This document shows positions 1 to 7,070 of a stretch of DNA of 64,000 nucleotides, one piece after another. This stretch comes from VRUE01 sp963796705. GTDB lineage: Bacteria > Actinomycetota > Thermoleophilia > Solirubrobacterales > 70-9. A model generated the notes under the pieces. The model did not search any database. It saw only the letters and a program-made list of their open reading frames with translations, and was not told where the DNA came from. The stretch lies in contig CAWCMK010000001.1 in NCBI GenBank assembly GCA_963796705.1, forward strand, positions 124,001 through 188,000, in the 5' to 3' direction. The position numbers and the translations under genes were made by a program. How positions within the stretch are numbered: the stretch's first letter is position 1; each line of letters starts with the position of its first letter.

Positions 1-7
1 GTCACGC

Positions 8-1285
8 CTACGTCACAGGAGCCAGATCGTCGCCTGAGCGTGTCGGGGTAGCCGTCTCGGTGGGAAGCAGCCCAGATAGTGCGGCCGCCGCCAACACGCA
101 GGCTGCCGATGCCCACAGGCAGGCTTCCAGCCCCTGCCACTGATAGAGCAGGCCAGAGAGGACCGTCCCCGCCAGCCGGCCGCCGGCATTTGCCATGTAG
201 TAGAAGCCGACATTCATCGTCGCTCTGTCGTTCTCGGAGTAGGCGAGAATGAGGTAGGAGTGTACGGCGGAGTTCATGGCGAAGACGACGCCGAAGGCGA
301 TCAGGCCGATGACGATCACCGCGGTGGGATCGGCGCCGGCCGCCAAACCGATCGCTATAGCCGCTGGGAAGAGCGCGAGGAGGAAGGCGAGCCAGGTAGC
401 CGTCCTTCCTTCCGGCTCGGCGCCGCCCTTGGCACCGCGGCGACGGACGAAGCCCGGCACCGCCGCCTGCACGATTCCGTAACCGATCACCCAGATCGCC
501 AGGAAGCCACCCGTCGCCAGGAAGCTCCAGCCGAGCACGGTCTCCAGATAGACAGGGAGCCCGACCACGAACCAGACGTCACGCGAGGCGAAGAGGAAGA
601 TGCGCGCCGCTGCGAGGACATTGACGGCGCGATCGTTCGAGAACATGTGCTTGAACTTCGCCTTCGCGTCAGGTCGGCCGAGGTGCCCGTGCATCAGCGA
701 GGAGACGATGATCAAAGTCGCCAGAACCATTCCGGCCAGAATCAGCATCGAGGTCTGGAAGCCTGCGACGGTCAGCATCGCCGCGCCGAGGAAGAAGCCG
801 ACACCCTTGAGCGCATTCTTGGAGCCCGTCAGCACCGCGACCCAGCGGTAAAGGGCGCCCTGGTCTCCCTCGGGGACGACCAGCTTGACCGCGCTCTTGG
901 AGCTCATCTTGGTCAGATCCTTGGCGATACCCGAGAAGGACTGAGAGACCATCACGTACGGGATGACGAGCCAGGCCTCGGGCGCGAAGCCGACCATAGC
1001 CGTGGCGAAGACCTGGGTGCCGAGACCCATGTAGAGGGTCGTCCGCAGCCCGAAGCGGGCCGCCAGCCAGCCGCCGACGAGGTTGGTGAGGACGCCAAAG
1101 ATCTCGTAGAAGATGAACAGCGAGGCGATCGTGAACGGCGAGTAGCCCAGTTCGTAGAAGTAGAAGAGGACAAGCATCCGCGTCGCCCCGTCGGCGAGGG
1201 TCTCCACCCAGTAGGCGCCGGTGACCAGGACGTAATTGCGCAGGTCGCCCTGGCGGTTGGTTCCTGTCGAGTCGGAAGCAGCCAA
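8..1285 (-). CDS. arsJ: ArsJ, MFS organoarsenical (1-arseno-3-phosphoglycerate) exporter
   Basis: A 425-residue polytopic membrane protein of the major facilitator superfamily. Stretches that I recognise as ArsJ-specific include GATRMLVLFYFYELGYSPF near residue 34, SGIAKDLTKMSSKS near 118, TGSKNALKGVGFFLG near 153, and RDVWFVVGLPVYL near 236. In the known pathway GAPDH uses arsenate instead of phosphate to make unstable 1-arseno-3-phosphoglycerate, and ArsJ exports it, giving net arsenate extrusion. The gene lies 10 bp behind a GAPDH gene and is last in an arsC-gapdh-arsJ operon, which is the context known for this family. The Met start fits the N-terminus of family members. The family assignment is strong; export by this protein is inferred. 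Confidence 0.93.
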   Translation of the reverse strand: MAASDSTGTNRQGDLRNYVLVTGAYWVETLADGATRMLVLFYFYELGYSPFTIASLFIFYEIFGVLTNLVGGWLAARFGLRTTLYMGLGTQVFATAMVGFAPEAWLVIPYVMVSQSFSGIAKDLTKMSSKSAVKLVVPEGDQGALYRWVAVLTGSKNALKGVGFFLGAAMLTVAGFQTSMLILAGMVLATLIIVSSLMHGHLGRPDAKAKFKHMFSNDRAVNVLAAARIFLFASRDVWFVVGLPVYLETVLGWSFLATGGFLAIWVIGYGIVQAAVPGFVRRRGAKGGAEPEGRTATWLAFLLALFPAAIAIGLAAGADPTAVIVIGLIAFGVVFAMNSAVHSYLILAYSENDRATMNVGFYYMANAGGRLAGTVLSGLLYQWQGLEACLWASAACVLAAAALSGLLPTETATPTRSGDDLAPVT

Positions 1286-1295
1286 TGCTGCTCTC

Positions 1296-2330
1296 TCAAT
1301 TCCCGCCCAGACCTGCTACGGCGCGGACCAGCTCTACCAGCCGGTTCGCGTATCCCCACTCGTTGTCGTACCAGGCAAGCACCTTGACCTGGGTCTCGTT
1401 CACGACCATCGTCGAGGGCGCGTCGACGATCCCCGAGCGCGGGTCGTCGCGGTAGTCGACGGAAACCAGCGGGCGCTCCTCGTAGCCGAGGATGCCGGCC
1501 AGCGGCCCCTCGGCCGCCGCCCGCAGCAACCCGTTCACCTCCTCGACGTCGGTCGGGCGCTCGACCTCGAAGACGCAGTCGGTCAGCGAGGCGTTCAGCA
1601 TCGGCACCCTCACCGCGAGGCCGTTGAGGCGCCCCTGCAGCTCGGGGAAGATCAACCCGATCGCGGTCGCCGAGCCGGTCGTGGTCGGGATCAGCGAGAG
1701 ACTGGCGGCGCGAGCCCGGCGCAGATCCTTATGGGGGGCGTCAACCACCACCTGGGTGTTGGTGAGATCGTGCAGGGTCGTAATCGCGCCGTGCCGGATG
1801 CCGAGCCCCTCGTGGATCACCTTGACGACGGGCGCCAGGCAGTTGGTCGTGCAGGAGGCCGCGGTGAGGATGTCATGGAGCGCCATCTCGTCGGGGTCGT
1901 CATTGACCCCGACGACCACGTTGAGCGCTCCCTTCTTCACCGGAGCTGCGACGATCACCTTCTTCACCCCCTGCTCAAAGTATGGATTCAGCGACTCCAC
2001 GGTGCGGAACTTGCCGGAGCACTCGAGGACCACCTCCACCCCGGCATCAGCCCAGGGAGCCTTCCCCGGACTATCGGCGTCCGAGTAGCCGACTGGCTCC
2101 CCCTCGACGCAGAGCATTCCTTCCTCAGCCGCAGCCTCTCTCGACCAGCGGCCGTGAACGGAATCGAACATGAGTAGGTGTGCGCCGGTCACGGCATCTC
2201 CCGCCACCTCGTTGACATGAGCGAATTTGAGCTCCGGCCAGCCCCAGGCCGCCCGCATCGCCAATCGGCCCATGCGGCCGAAGCCGTTGATGCCGACGCA
2301 TACGGGGCCCTCCATGTCGGTTCCGCTCAT
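1296..2330 (-). CDS. gapdh: Glyceraldehyde-3-phosphate dehydrogenase of the ars operon
   Basis: About 344 residues with the N-terminal Rossmann motif GINGFGRMGR, the catalytic SCTTNCLAP segment (nucleophile Cys) and the C-terminal WYDNEWGYANR. In the ars context the enzyme would oxidise glyceraldehyde-3-phosphate with arsenate to give 1-arseno-3-phosphoglycerate, the substrate of the adjacent ArsJ. The ATG at 2330 is chosen over an upstream in-frame Met because it overlaps the stop of the arsC-like gene as ATGA (2327-2330), implying translational coupling, and because the Rossmann motif begins soon after. A role as the central glycolytic enzyme cannot be excluded, but the operon position argues for a dedicated resistance copy. 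Confidence 0.92.
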   Translation of the reverse strand: MSGTDMEGPVCVGINGFGRMGRLAMRAAWGWPELKFAHVNEVAGDAVTGAHLLMFDSVHGRWSREAAAEEGMLCVEGEPVGYSDADSPGKAPWADAGVEVVLECSGKFRTVESLNPYFEQGVKKVIVAAPVKKGALNVVVGVNDDPDEMALHDILTAASCTTNCLAPVVKVIHEGLGIRHGAITTLHDLTNTQVVVDAPHKDLRRARAASLSLIPTTTGSATAIGLIFPELQGRLNGLAVRVPMLNASLTDCVFEVERPTDVEEVNGLLRAAAEGPLAGILGYEERPLVSVDYRDDPRSGIVDAPSTMVVNETQVKVLAWYDNEWGYANRLVELVRAVAGLGGN

Positions 2331-2947
2331 CTGCGGTCCGCGGACGCGTCGCAGAACTCTGCCTCCAGGCATGCGACGATGCGGCGCCGGGCGAGCGTCA
2401 CGACATGGCTGCGGATCGGCACATCGTCGTAGTCATCTAGGATCGCGTCCGCGCAGGCGCGAATCTCCTCCGGCGTGCGAACCTCCTCGAAGGCATCGAT
2501 CAGGTCGGGAAGAAGGTTGGCCAACCGCATCTGATGGGCGGTGTTGTCGGCGCGTATCTCCTCCATTCGAAACGTCAACAAGTCCGCGACGCGAGACTCG
2601 ATGTCGTCGCGGATCGACCGCACCTCGTCGATCGGCCTCCCTGCTGGGTCCGGCACGTCCCAGTCCTCGACCACGCTTGGCACGTAAGGACAGGCCGCGC
2701 CGCACGCCAGAGTGATCGCGCGATCGGCATGCACCTGCATCTCGACGGACAGCTTCTTCGGCCGGCGAGCTGAGAGATCGATTCCGGCCTCCGCCATTGC
2801 CTCGACAACGAGGGGATGGATCCGGTCTGCCGGCCACCGACCAGCGGACTCGGTCCGAAGGTCGGAGGGCGCGGCGTGTTCGAAGAACGCCTGAGCCATT
2901 TGGGATCGTCCGGCATTTTGCGTGCAGACGAAGAGCACGTATCTCAT
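2327..2947 (-). CDS. arsC: Low-molecular-weight phosphatase-type arsenate reductase with C-terminal helical extension
   Basis: 206 residues. The N-terminus carries the P-loop CTQNAGRSQ (Cys8, Arg14) of LMW protein tyrosine phosphatases and thioredoxin-type ArsC. Later Cys residues (ACGAACPY near 82-87) could serve as the redox relay, followed by the VEDWDVPDP Asp loop. The last ~80 residues (from about RSIRDDIESRV) form a helical extension including TAHQMRLANLLPDLIDAFEE. This resembles the three-helix dimerization segment found attached to actinobacterial arsenate reductases; that match is from memory. First gene of the leftward operon, with an ATGA overlap to gapdh. Its start lies about 9 bp from a good -10, so the mRNA may be leaderless. 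Confidence 0.85.
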   Translation of the reverse strand: MRYVLFVCTQNAGRSQMAQAFFEHAAPSDLRTESAGRWPADRIHPLVVEAMAEAGIDLSARRPKKLSVEMQVHADRAITLACGAACPYVPSVVEDWDVPDPAGRPIDEVRSIRDDIESRVADLLTFRMEEIRADNTAHQMRLANLLPDLIDAFEEVRTPEEIRACADAILDDYDDVPIRSHVVTLARRRIVACLEAEFCDASADRR

Positions 2948-2955
2948 CGGTGCCG

Positions 2956-2984
2956 ATCCTAAGGATTGACAATCTCTATTTCAA
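2956..2984 (-). promoter_or_regulatory. Predicted promoter of the arsC-gapdh-arsJ operon
   Basis: Read on the minus strand: -35 TTGAAA (2984-2979), 17-bp spacer, -10 TAGGAT (2961-2956). The start codon at 2947 falls almost exactly where transcription should begin, so the transcript is probably leaderless. It overlaps the opposite arsR promoter, so one operator could control both. Confidence 0.6.
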
Positions 2985-3004
2985 TAGATATATATCAATA
3001 GATG
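2966..3004 (+). promoter_or_regulatory. Predicted arsR promoter with tandem repeat, candidate ArsR operator
   Basis: -35 TTGACA (2966-2971), 17-bp spacer, -10 TATATC (2989-2994). A direct repeat TCAATAGAT(A/G) occurs at 2981-2990 and 2995-3004, covering the -10 and the expected start point. The stretch is strikingly AT-rich for this genome. An ATG at 3002 sits where the transcript should start. Its use as an ArsR binding site is inferred from position. Confidence 0.55.
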
Positions 3005-3355
3005 GCTATCGATCCGGAGCTGGAGCCAAAGACCAAGCGCGCCGCCGGGCGAACCGTGTTGCGAGCCGGTCGTCTGCCCCAATTTGCATCGGGAGCAGGC
3101 ACAGCGAATGAGTCTGATCGCCAAAGCCCTCGGTGACCCGGTGCGCCTGCAGCTCGTCGACGTGCTGCGCAAGCACGCGGGAAAGGTCTGCGTCTGCGAG
3201 CTGGTCCCACTGTTCGACGTTTCCCAGCCCACAGTCTCCCATCACCTTAAGGTGCTCCACGATGCCGAAATCGCCGGTTCCGAGTGTCCGTGCCTCGGGT
3301 CCTATTACTACGTCAAGGCGACGCGCTTGAGGAGTTCGCACGATGGCTAAGCTGA
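3002..3355 (+). CDS. arsR: ArsR/SmtB-family repressor, frame-disrupted
   Basis: The core is a winged-helix ArsR domain read from 3084/3108: LIAKALGDPVRLQLVDVLRKH, then the thiol motif VCVCELV and the recognition helix DVSQPTVSHHLKVL. The continuous reading ends at 3350. The frame starting with ATG 3002 gives a typical ArsR N-terminus (MAIDPELEPKTKRAAGR) but leaves frame near 3089. That same frame near 3320 restores a family-like tail (DALEEFARWLS, stop 3353-3355). So the gene appears to span 3002-3355 with two compensating indels. Otherwise translation starts at ATG 3108 and yields a slightly short but complete HTH. It would sense As(III) through the two Cys and repress both divergent operons. 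Confidence 0.8.
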
Positions 3356-4332
3356 CATCGGCGGCTCCTGGCGCAGCCTCCCACGGATCGGATTGCTGCG
3401 ACGCCGAACGACAGGCCGAATGCTGCGACGTCGCCGACAAGACCAGCTGCTGCGAGGCAGGGTCGTCCACATGCGGTTGTCAGGGAGACGACACGGAGGA
3501 GGAGCGAATTCGTGCGGCAGTCCGCGCCCGCTACGCCGCCGCGGCGCGCTGCGTAGGCGCCGCGAACATTGCCTCGTGCTGCGGCGACACAGTGCTCATC
3601 GACGAGAACGCATCGATCTTCGGAGCGGGCCTGTACGACGAGGCGTCCAGAAACCGTCTCCCCGACACGGTGACGATGGCCTCGCTCGGCTGCGGCAACC
3701 CGACCGCGGTCGCCGAGCTGCGATCCGGAGAGGTGGTGCTTGATCTCGGGTCCGGCGGTGGGATTGACGTGCTTCTGTCGGCGGTGCGCGTCGGCCCGAC
3801 CGGCAAGGCATACGGGCTCGACATGACGGATGAGATGCTGACGCTAGCGCGTGAGAACCAGCGCAAGTCCGGTCTTCAGAACGTCGAGTGGCTGCGCGGA
3901 GAGATCGAGGCGATCCCGTTGCCTTCGGAGTCGGTGGGCGTCGTCATCTCCAACTGTGCGATCAACCTCTCGGGCGACAAGCCTCGGGTGTTGGCGGAGG
4001 CCGGGAGGGTGTTGAAACCCGGTGGCCGCCTTGCGATTTCGGACGTGATCGCCGACGAGGACATGAGCGAAGCGATACGCGCGGACCTGGCGCAGTGGAC
4101 CGGCTGCATCGCAGGCGCGATGACGAAGCGTGAATTCACCCAGGCGCTCGAGGAGGCCGGGCTGGAGAGAGTGGAGATCGCCGAAACCCACAGGGTGCAC
4201 GACAAGGCCGGCTCAGCGATCGTCCGTGCCCGCAAGCCGCGCCGAACCCGGACGATCCCGTTTCTTCGTGCTCGACTGCCCCAGCCGACGGCTGAAGGTC
4301 GTTGGCGAGCCCGTAAAAAAAGACCGCTCTAG
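3343..4332 (+). CDS. arsM: Arsenite S-adenosylmethionine methyltransferase
   Basis: 329 residues. Class I methyltransferase fold with SAM motif VLDLGSGGGIDVL, preceded by the conserved Cys in SLGCGNP (Cys117) and followed by SNCAINLSGDK and WTGCIAGA, which together supply the As(III)-binding thiols of ArsM. It would methylate As(III) to volatile or less retained species. Unusual is a 50-residue N-terminal extension with Cys pairs at 18-19, 27-28, 36-37 and a CGC at 44-46, which may pre-bind metalloids. The C-terminus ends in a basic Arg/Lys tail. Start ATG 3343 overlaps the reconstructed end of arsR. Confidence 0.92.
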   Translation: MAKLTSAAPGAASHGSDCCDAERQAECCDVADKTSCCEAGSSTCGCQGDDTEEERIRAAVRARYAAAARCVGAANIASCCGDTVLIDENASIFGAGLYDEASRNRLPDTVTMASLGCGNPTAVAELRSGEVVLDLGSGGGIDVLLSAVRVGPTGKAYGLDMTDEMLTLARENQRKSGLQNVEWLRGEIEAIPLPSESVGVVISNCAINLSGDKPRVLAEAGRVLKPGGRLAISDVIADEDMSEAIRADLAQWTGCIAGAMTKREFTQALEEAGLERVEIAETHRVHDKAGSAIVRARKPRRTRTIPFLRARLPQPTAEGRWRARKKRPL

Positions 4333-5177
4333 GATGCCTTGGCGTCTTCCTGCGAAGCACGCCGGCGCAGGTCGGCGTTGAGCAGGCCGGTCACCTGGCT
4401 TGGCCTGTCGCCAGCCGAGGGCACGGCGTCCCCAATCAGGCCGCGGGCACGGAAGCCGTAAAGCGGTGCGTCGATACCGGCCTCGCGGATTCGGCGGATC
4501 AGCTGCACCGCCGCCGCGGTATCTGCTCCGGGGCCGCAGAGCACCAGCGCGGTCGGCTCGAGGGCACGCAGGGCACCTTCGAGCCGCTCGTCGGCAAGAT
4601 CGCTGGAGAGGGTCAACACGCGGAAGCCGGCCCGGCGCAGCGTCAGATCGAGCGCCTGGGTGTGAACGGCCTCGACATCCTCGCCGCGGCTCGAGTCGAG
4701 TAAGAGGATCCCCGCCGGTCGCGAGGCCGTCGAGGCGAGACGTCGGGCGCCGTGGAGCCAGCCCATCGCCCAGCGTGAGGCGAACTCGAACTCGGCCTCG
4801 CGGTCGGGATCCGCGGCGAGGCCGTCGAGCGCGGGCAGCAGCAGCTCCTCGATTGTGCGCTCCAGTGGCCGCAGCGCGAGGCTCTCCTCGACCGCGCGGT
4901 CGGCGGCCTGCTCATTGAAGCTTCGCAGGGCGTCGCGCAGCTCGCCGCAGTTCGCCGGAGCCGCCTGTCGCTGGCGCGCCAACTCGATCGCCGAGGAGAT
5001 GTTGCCGGTCTGGGCGAGAGCGTCGCGCAGGGTCTGTAACTCGACGAGCTCGTAGTTGCGGTGATTGCCCGGAGTGCGTTTGGGGACCGGGTAGCCGTAG
5101 CGGCGCTCCCAGCTGCGCAGTGTGTTGGGGCTGACGCCGAGGACGGCGGCGGCGGCGTTGGTTCTGATCCCGGGCAT
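4329..5177 (-). CDS. MerR-type regulator with C-terminal B12-binding-like domain
   Basis: 282 residues. N-terminal MerR helix-turn-helix (VLGVSPNTLRSWERRYGYPVPKR), a central helical region (about 75-165, including SRWAMGWLHGARR) and a C-terminal Rossmann-like domain (ILLLDSSRGED...ALVLCGPGA). This order matches CarH/LitR-type cobalamin photoreceptor repressors. A His (EAVHTQALDL) sits where the B12-coordinating His is expected, but the canonical ExxxDxHxxG is only partly kept, so cobalamin binding is uncertain. It converges on arsM (4-bp overlap) and stands upstream of a degenerate GGDEF gene on the same strand. Target genes are unknown. Confidence 0.75.
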   Translation of the reverse strand: MPGIRTNAAAAVLGVSPNTLRSWERRYGYPVPKRTPGNHRNYELVELQTLRDALAQTGNISSAIELARQRQAAPANCGELRDALRSFNEQAADRAVEESLALRPLERTIEELLLPALDGLAADPDREAEFEFASRWAMGWLHGARRLASTASRPAGILLLDSSRGEDVEAVHTQALDLTLRRAGFRVLTLSSDLADERLEGALRALEPTALVLCGPGADTAAAVQLIRRIREAGIDAPLYGFRARGLIGDAVPSAGDRPSQVTGLLNADLRRRASQEDAKAS

Positions 5178-5283
5178 CTACTCAATCACTCCTCGTACTG
5201 ACCACCGAGGTTTCGCGGTCGAACAGGATTCTCCCACCGAAATCCTGGGTTTACGCAAGTTATGGACGGATTTCGCGAATCTG

Positions 5284-6042
5284 TCAGCGATCTTGCACGG
5301 GATCGAGGCGGCCGACACCCACCGGCTGGCCAACCGCGCGCGCGCGCCACATTGCTTCATCGGCCTTGCGCAGCAGTCCCTCGGCCTCGCCGCCGTGCTC
5401 TGGACAGGCGGCGACCCCCGCAGAGATCCCGATCGGTAGGCCCCCCGCCGCCTGCAGGTCGTCGAGCTGGCGCAGCAGCCGCTCGCTCATCTGCACGCCA
5501 CCGACCGTATTCTGGTTTGGGGCCAGGACGCAGATCGCTTCCTCCTCCAGGGGGAATGCCTCATCGACGAGCCGGATGCTTTGGCGCAGGGCGGCGCCGA
5601 CGATCGTCAGCGCGGTCGGCTCACCGCCTACGCCGTTGCGAGACGCCGGCCCGTGGACGTCAAAGACGACTAGGCAGAACGGCTGGTCATATCGCCGCTG
5701 CGTCTCGATCAGCTGCTCGAGGCGGCGGCGCATCTGCCCGGGCCGATAGAGGCTCGAGTGTTCGCCTGGAGGCGGAGCCCGGAGCTCCTCGGCCATCGGT
5801 CGCTGCTGGGGAGCCGCGGTGGCGACCGGATCGATGGCCGCCGCGCTCACCGAGCCGAACGCCTCGGCCAGGCGTCTGGCGGTGGAGGCGAACTCCGCGA
5901 CCTCCGAACTGGACCACTCTCTCTGCAGGCGGCCCAGCAGCGTCGCCTGCAGAGACGCGATCTCGCGTGCGAGGCGCGCGGCCGCCGAGCCCTCGCGCGG
6001 CCCGCCGCCGATGCCGCCGGTCTCGGCCTGATCGCGAGCCAC
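5284..6042 (-). CDS. Degenerate GGDEF-domain protein
   Basis: 252 residues. The N-terminal ~100 residues are predicted helical (SEVAEFASTARRLAEAF). The C-terminal ~150 have the shape of a diguanylate cyclase: LYRPGQMRRRLEQLIETQRRYDQPFCLVVFDV at the start and GISAGVAACPEHG...LLRKADEAMWRARA at the end. The signature hairpin reads PLEEEAICVLAP instead of a GGDEF active site, so it probably does not make c-di-GMP. It may be a sensor or scaffold partner. Soluble, no signal peptide or membrane segment seen. Confidence 0.7.
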   Translation of the reverse strand: MARDQAETGGIGGGPREGSAAARLAREIASLQATLLGRLQREWSSSEVAEFASTARRLAEAFGSVSAAAIDPVATAAPQQRPMAEELRAPPPGEHSSLYRPGQMRRRLEQLIETQRRYDQPFCLVVFDVHGPASRNGVGGEPTALTIVGAALRQSIRLVDEAFPLEEEAICVLAPNQNTVGGVQMSERLLRQLDDLQAAGGLPIGISAGVAACPEHGGEAEGLLRKADEAMWRARAVGQPVGVGRLDPVQDR

Positions 6043-6134
6043 GGAGTGACCTTGCCGCAGACCCCGGACGCAACCGCGCCCAAATCCCGCTATTTGCGGC
6101 TCGATATCCGTCTAGGAAATTTGACTAGGTCGAA

Positions 6135-6737
6135 CTAGGCGCCGAGCCGTTGCCGACCCGCCAGCGCCTTGCCCAACGTCACCTCATCGGCGTGCTCGAG
6201 ATCGGCGCCGACCGGCAGGCCGCTGGCCAGCCTGGTCACCGTGACCGCGTCTCCAAGGAGTGCCGCGACGTGCAGCGCCGTCGCCTCGCCGGTCGTCGTC
6301 GGATTCGTCGCGAGGACCACCTCTGCCACGCCGCCCGCCTGCACCCTCCGCAGCAGCTCTGCGATGCGCAGATCCTCGGCGTCGATTCCGTCGATCGGCG
6401 AAAGCGCCCCGCCGAGGACGTGGTAGAGGCCACGGTACTCGTGTGTGCGCTCGATCGGGATCACATCGGCAGGCTCCTCTACGACACAGATGATCGAGGC
6501 GTCACGGTCGGGGTCGGCACAGATTCGGCACAGCGGCCCCTCGGCGAGATTGAAGCAGCGCTCGCAGAGACCGACCCGCTCCTTGACCTCGGTGATCGCG
6601 GCGGCCAGCGCGGTGGCCTCCTCGTCGGGGGCGCGGAGGATGTGGAAAGCGAGCCGCTGCGCGGTGCGCTGCCCGATCCCAGGCAGACGGGCCAGCTCCG
6701 CAACGAGGCGCGCCAGGGGCGCCGGTCCTTCGCTCAC
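6135..6737 (-). CDS. recR: Recombination protein RecR
   Basis: About 200 residues. N-terminal HhH motif (LPGIGQRTAQRLAFHIL), Cys4 zinc finger (CERCFNL...CRIC), then a Toprim domain (CVVEEPADVIPIE, VLATNPTTTGEAT) and Walker-B-like end. RecR works with RecO/RecF in gap repair. GTG at 6737 is chosen because the conserved region begins there and it lies 4 bp from the ybaB stop; the longer reading would run into ybaB. Part of the common dnaX-ybaB-recR cluster. Confidence 0.95.
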   Translation of the reverse strand: MSEGPAPLARLVAELARLPGIGQRTAQRLAFHILRAPDEEATALAAAITEVKERVGLCERCFNLAEGPLCRICADPDRDASIICVVEEPADVIPIERTHEYRGLYHVLGGALSPIDGIDAEDLRIAELLRRVQAGGVAEVVLATNPTTTGEATALHVAALLGDAVTVTRLASGLPVGADLEHADEVTLGKALAGRQRLGA

Positions 6738-6741
6738 GGAC

Positions 6742-7068
6742 TCAGAGCCCCGGAAGGCCGCCGGTGATGCCACCCATCTTGGAGCTGGCCAGCTCTTGAG
6801 CGGAGCGCAGTGCCTCATTGACCGCCGCCTGGACCATCTCCGAAAGCAGCTCGGCCTCCTGGGGGTCGATTGCGTCGGGGTCGATGACGATCTCGCGGAG
6901 GGTGAGATCGCCTCCCATCTTCACCTTGACCATGCCGCCACCGGCGCTGGCCTCGACGATCTCATCCTTGAGCTGCTCCTGGGCCTCCATCATCTGGCTC
7001 TGCATCTGCTGCGCCTGCTTCATCAGGGCGTTCATGTCAAATCCGCCCGGCATCCCGCCTCTAGCCAC
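6742..7068 (-). CDS. ybaB: YbaB/EbfC nucleoid-associated protein
   Basis: 108 residues, the usual family length. Met/Gln-rich N-terminus (FDMNALMKQAQQMQSQMMEAQEQL) forming the long helix, then GGGMVKVKMGGDLTLREIVIDPD and the helical tail. Dimeric DNA-binding protein. Placed between dnaX (2-bp gap) and recR (4-bp gap), the conserved bacterial order, so very likely co-transcribed. Confidence 0.95.
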   Translation of the reverse strand: MARGGMPGGFDMNALMKQAQQMQSQMMEAQEQLKDEIVEASAGGGMVKVKMGGDLTLREIVIDPDAIDPQEAELLSEMVQAAVNEALRSAQELASSKMGGITGGLPGL

Positions 7069-7070
7069 CG

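Noticed and set aside
260..1387. Long plus-strand frame opposite arsJ and gapdh
   Set aside because: Charged, low-complexity shadow of the real minus-strand genes, as expected in high-GC DNA.
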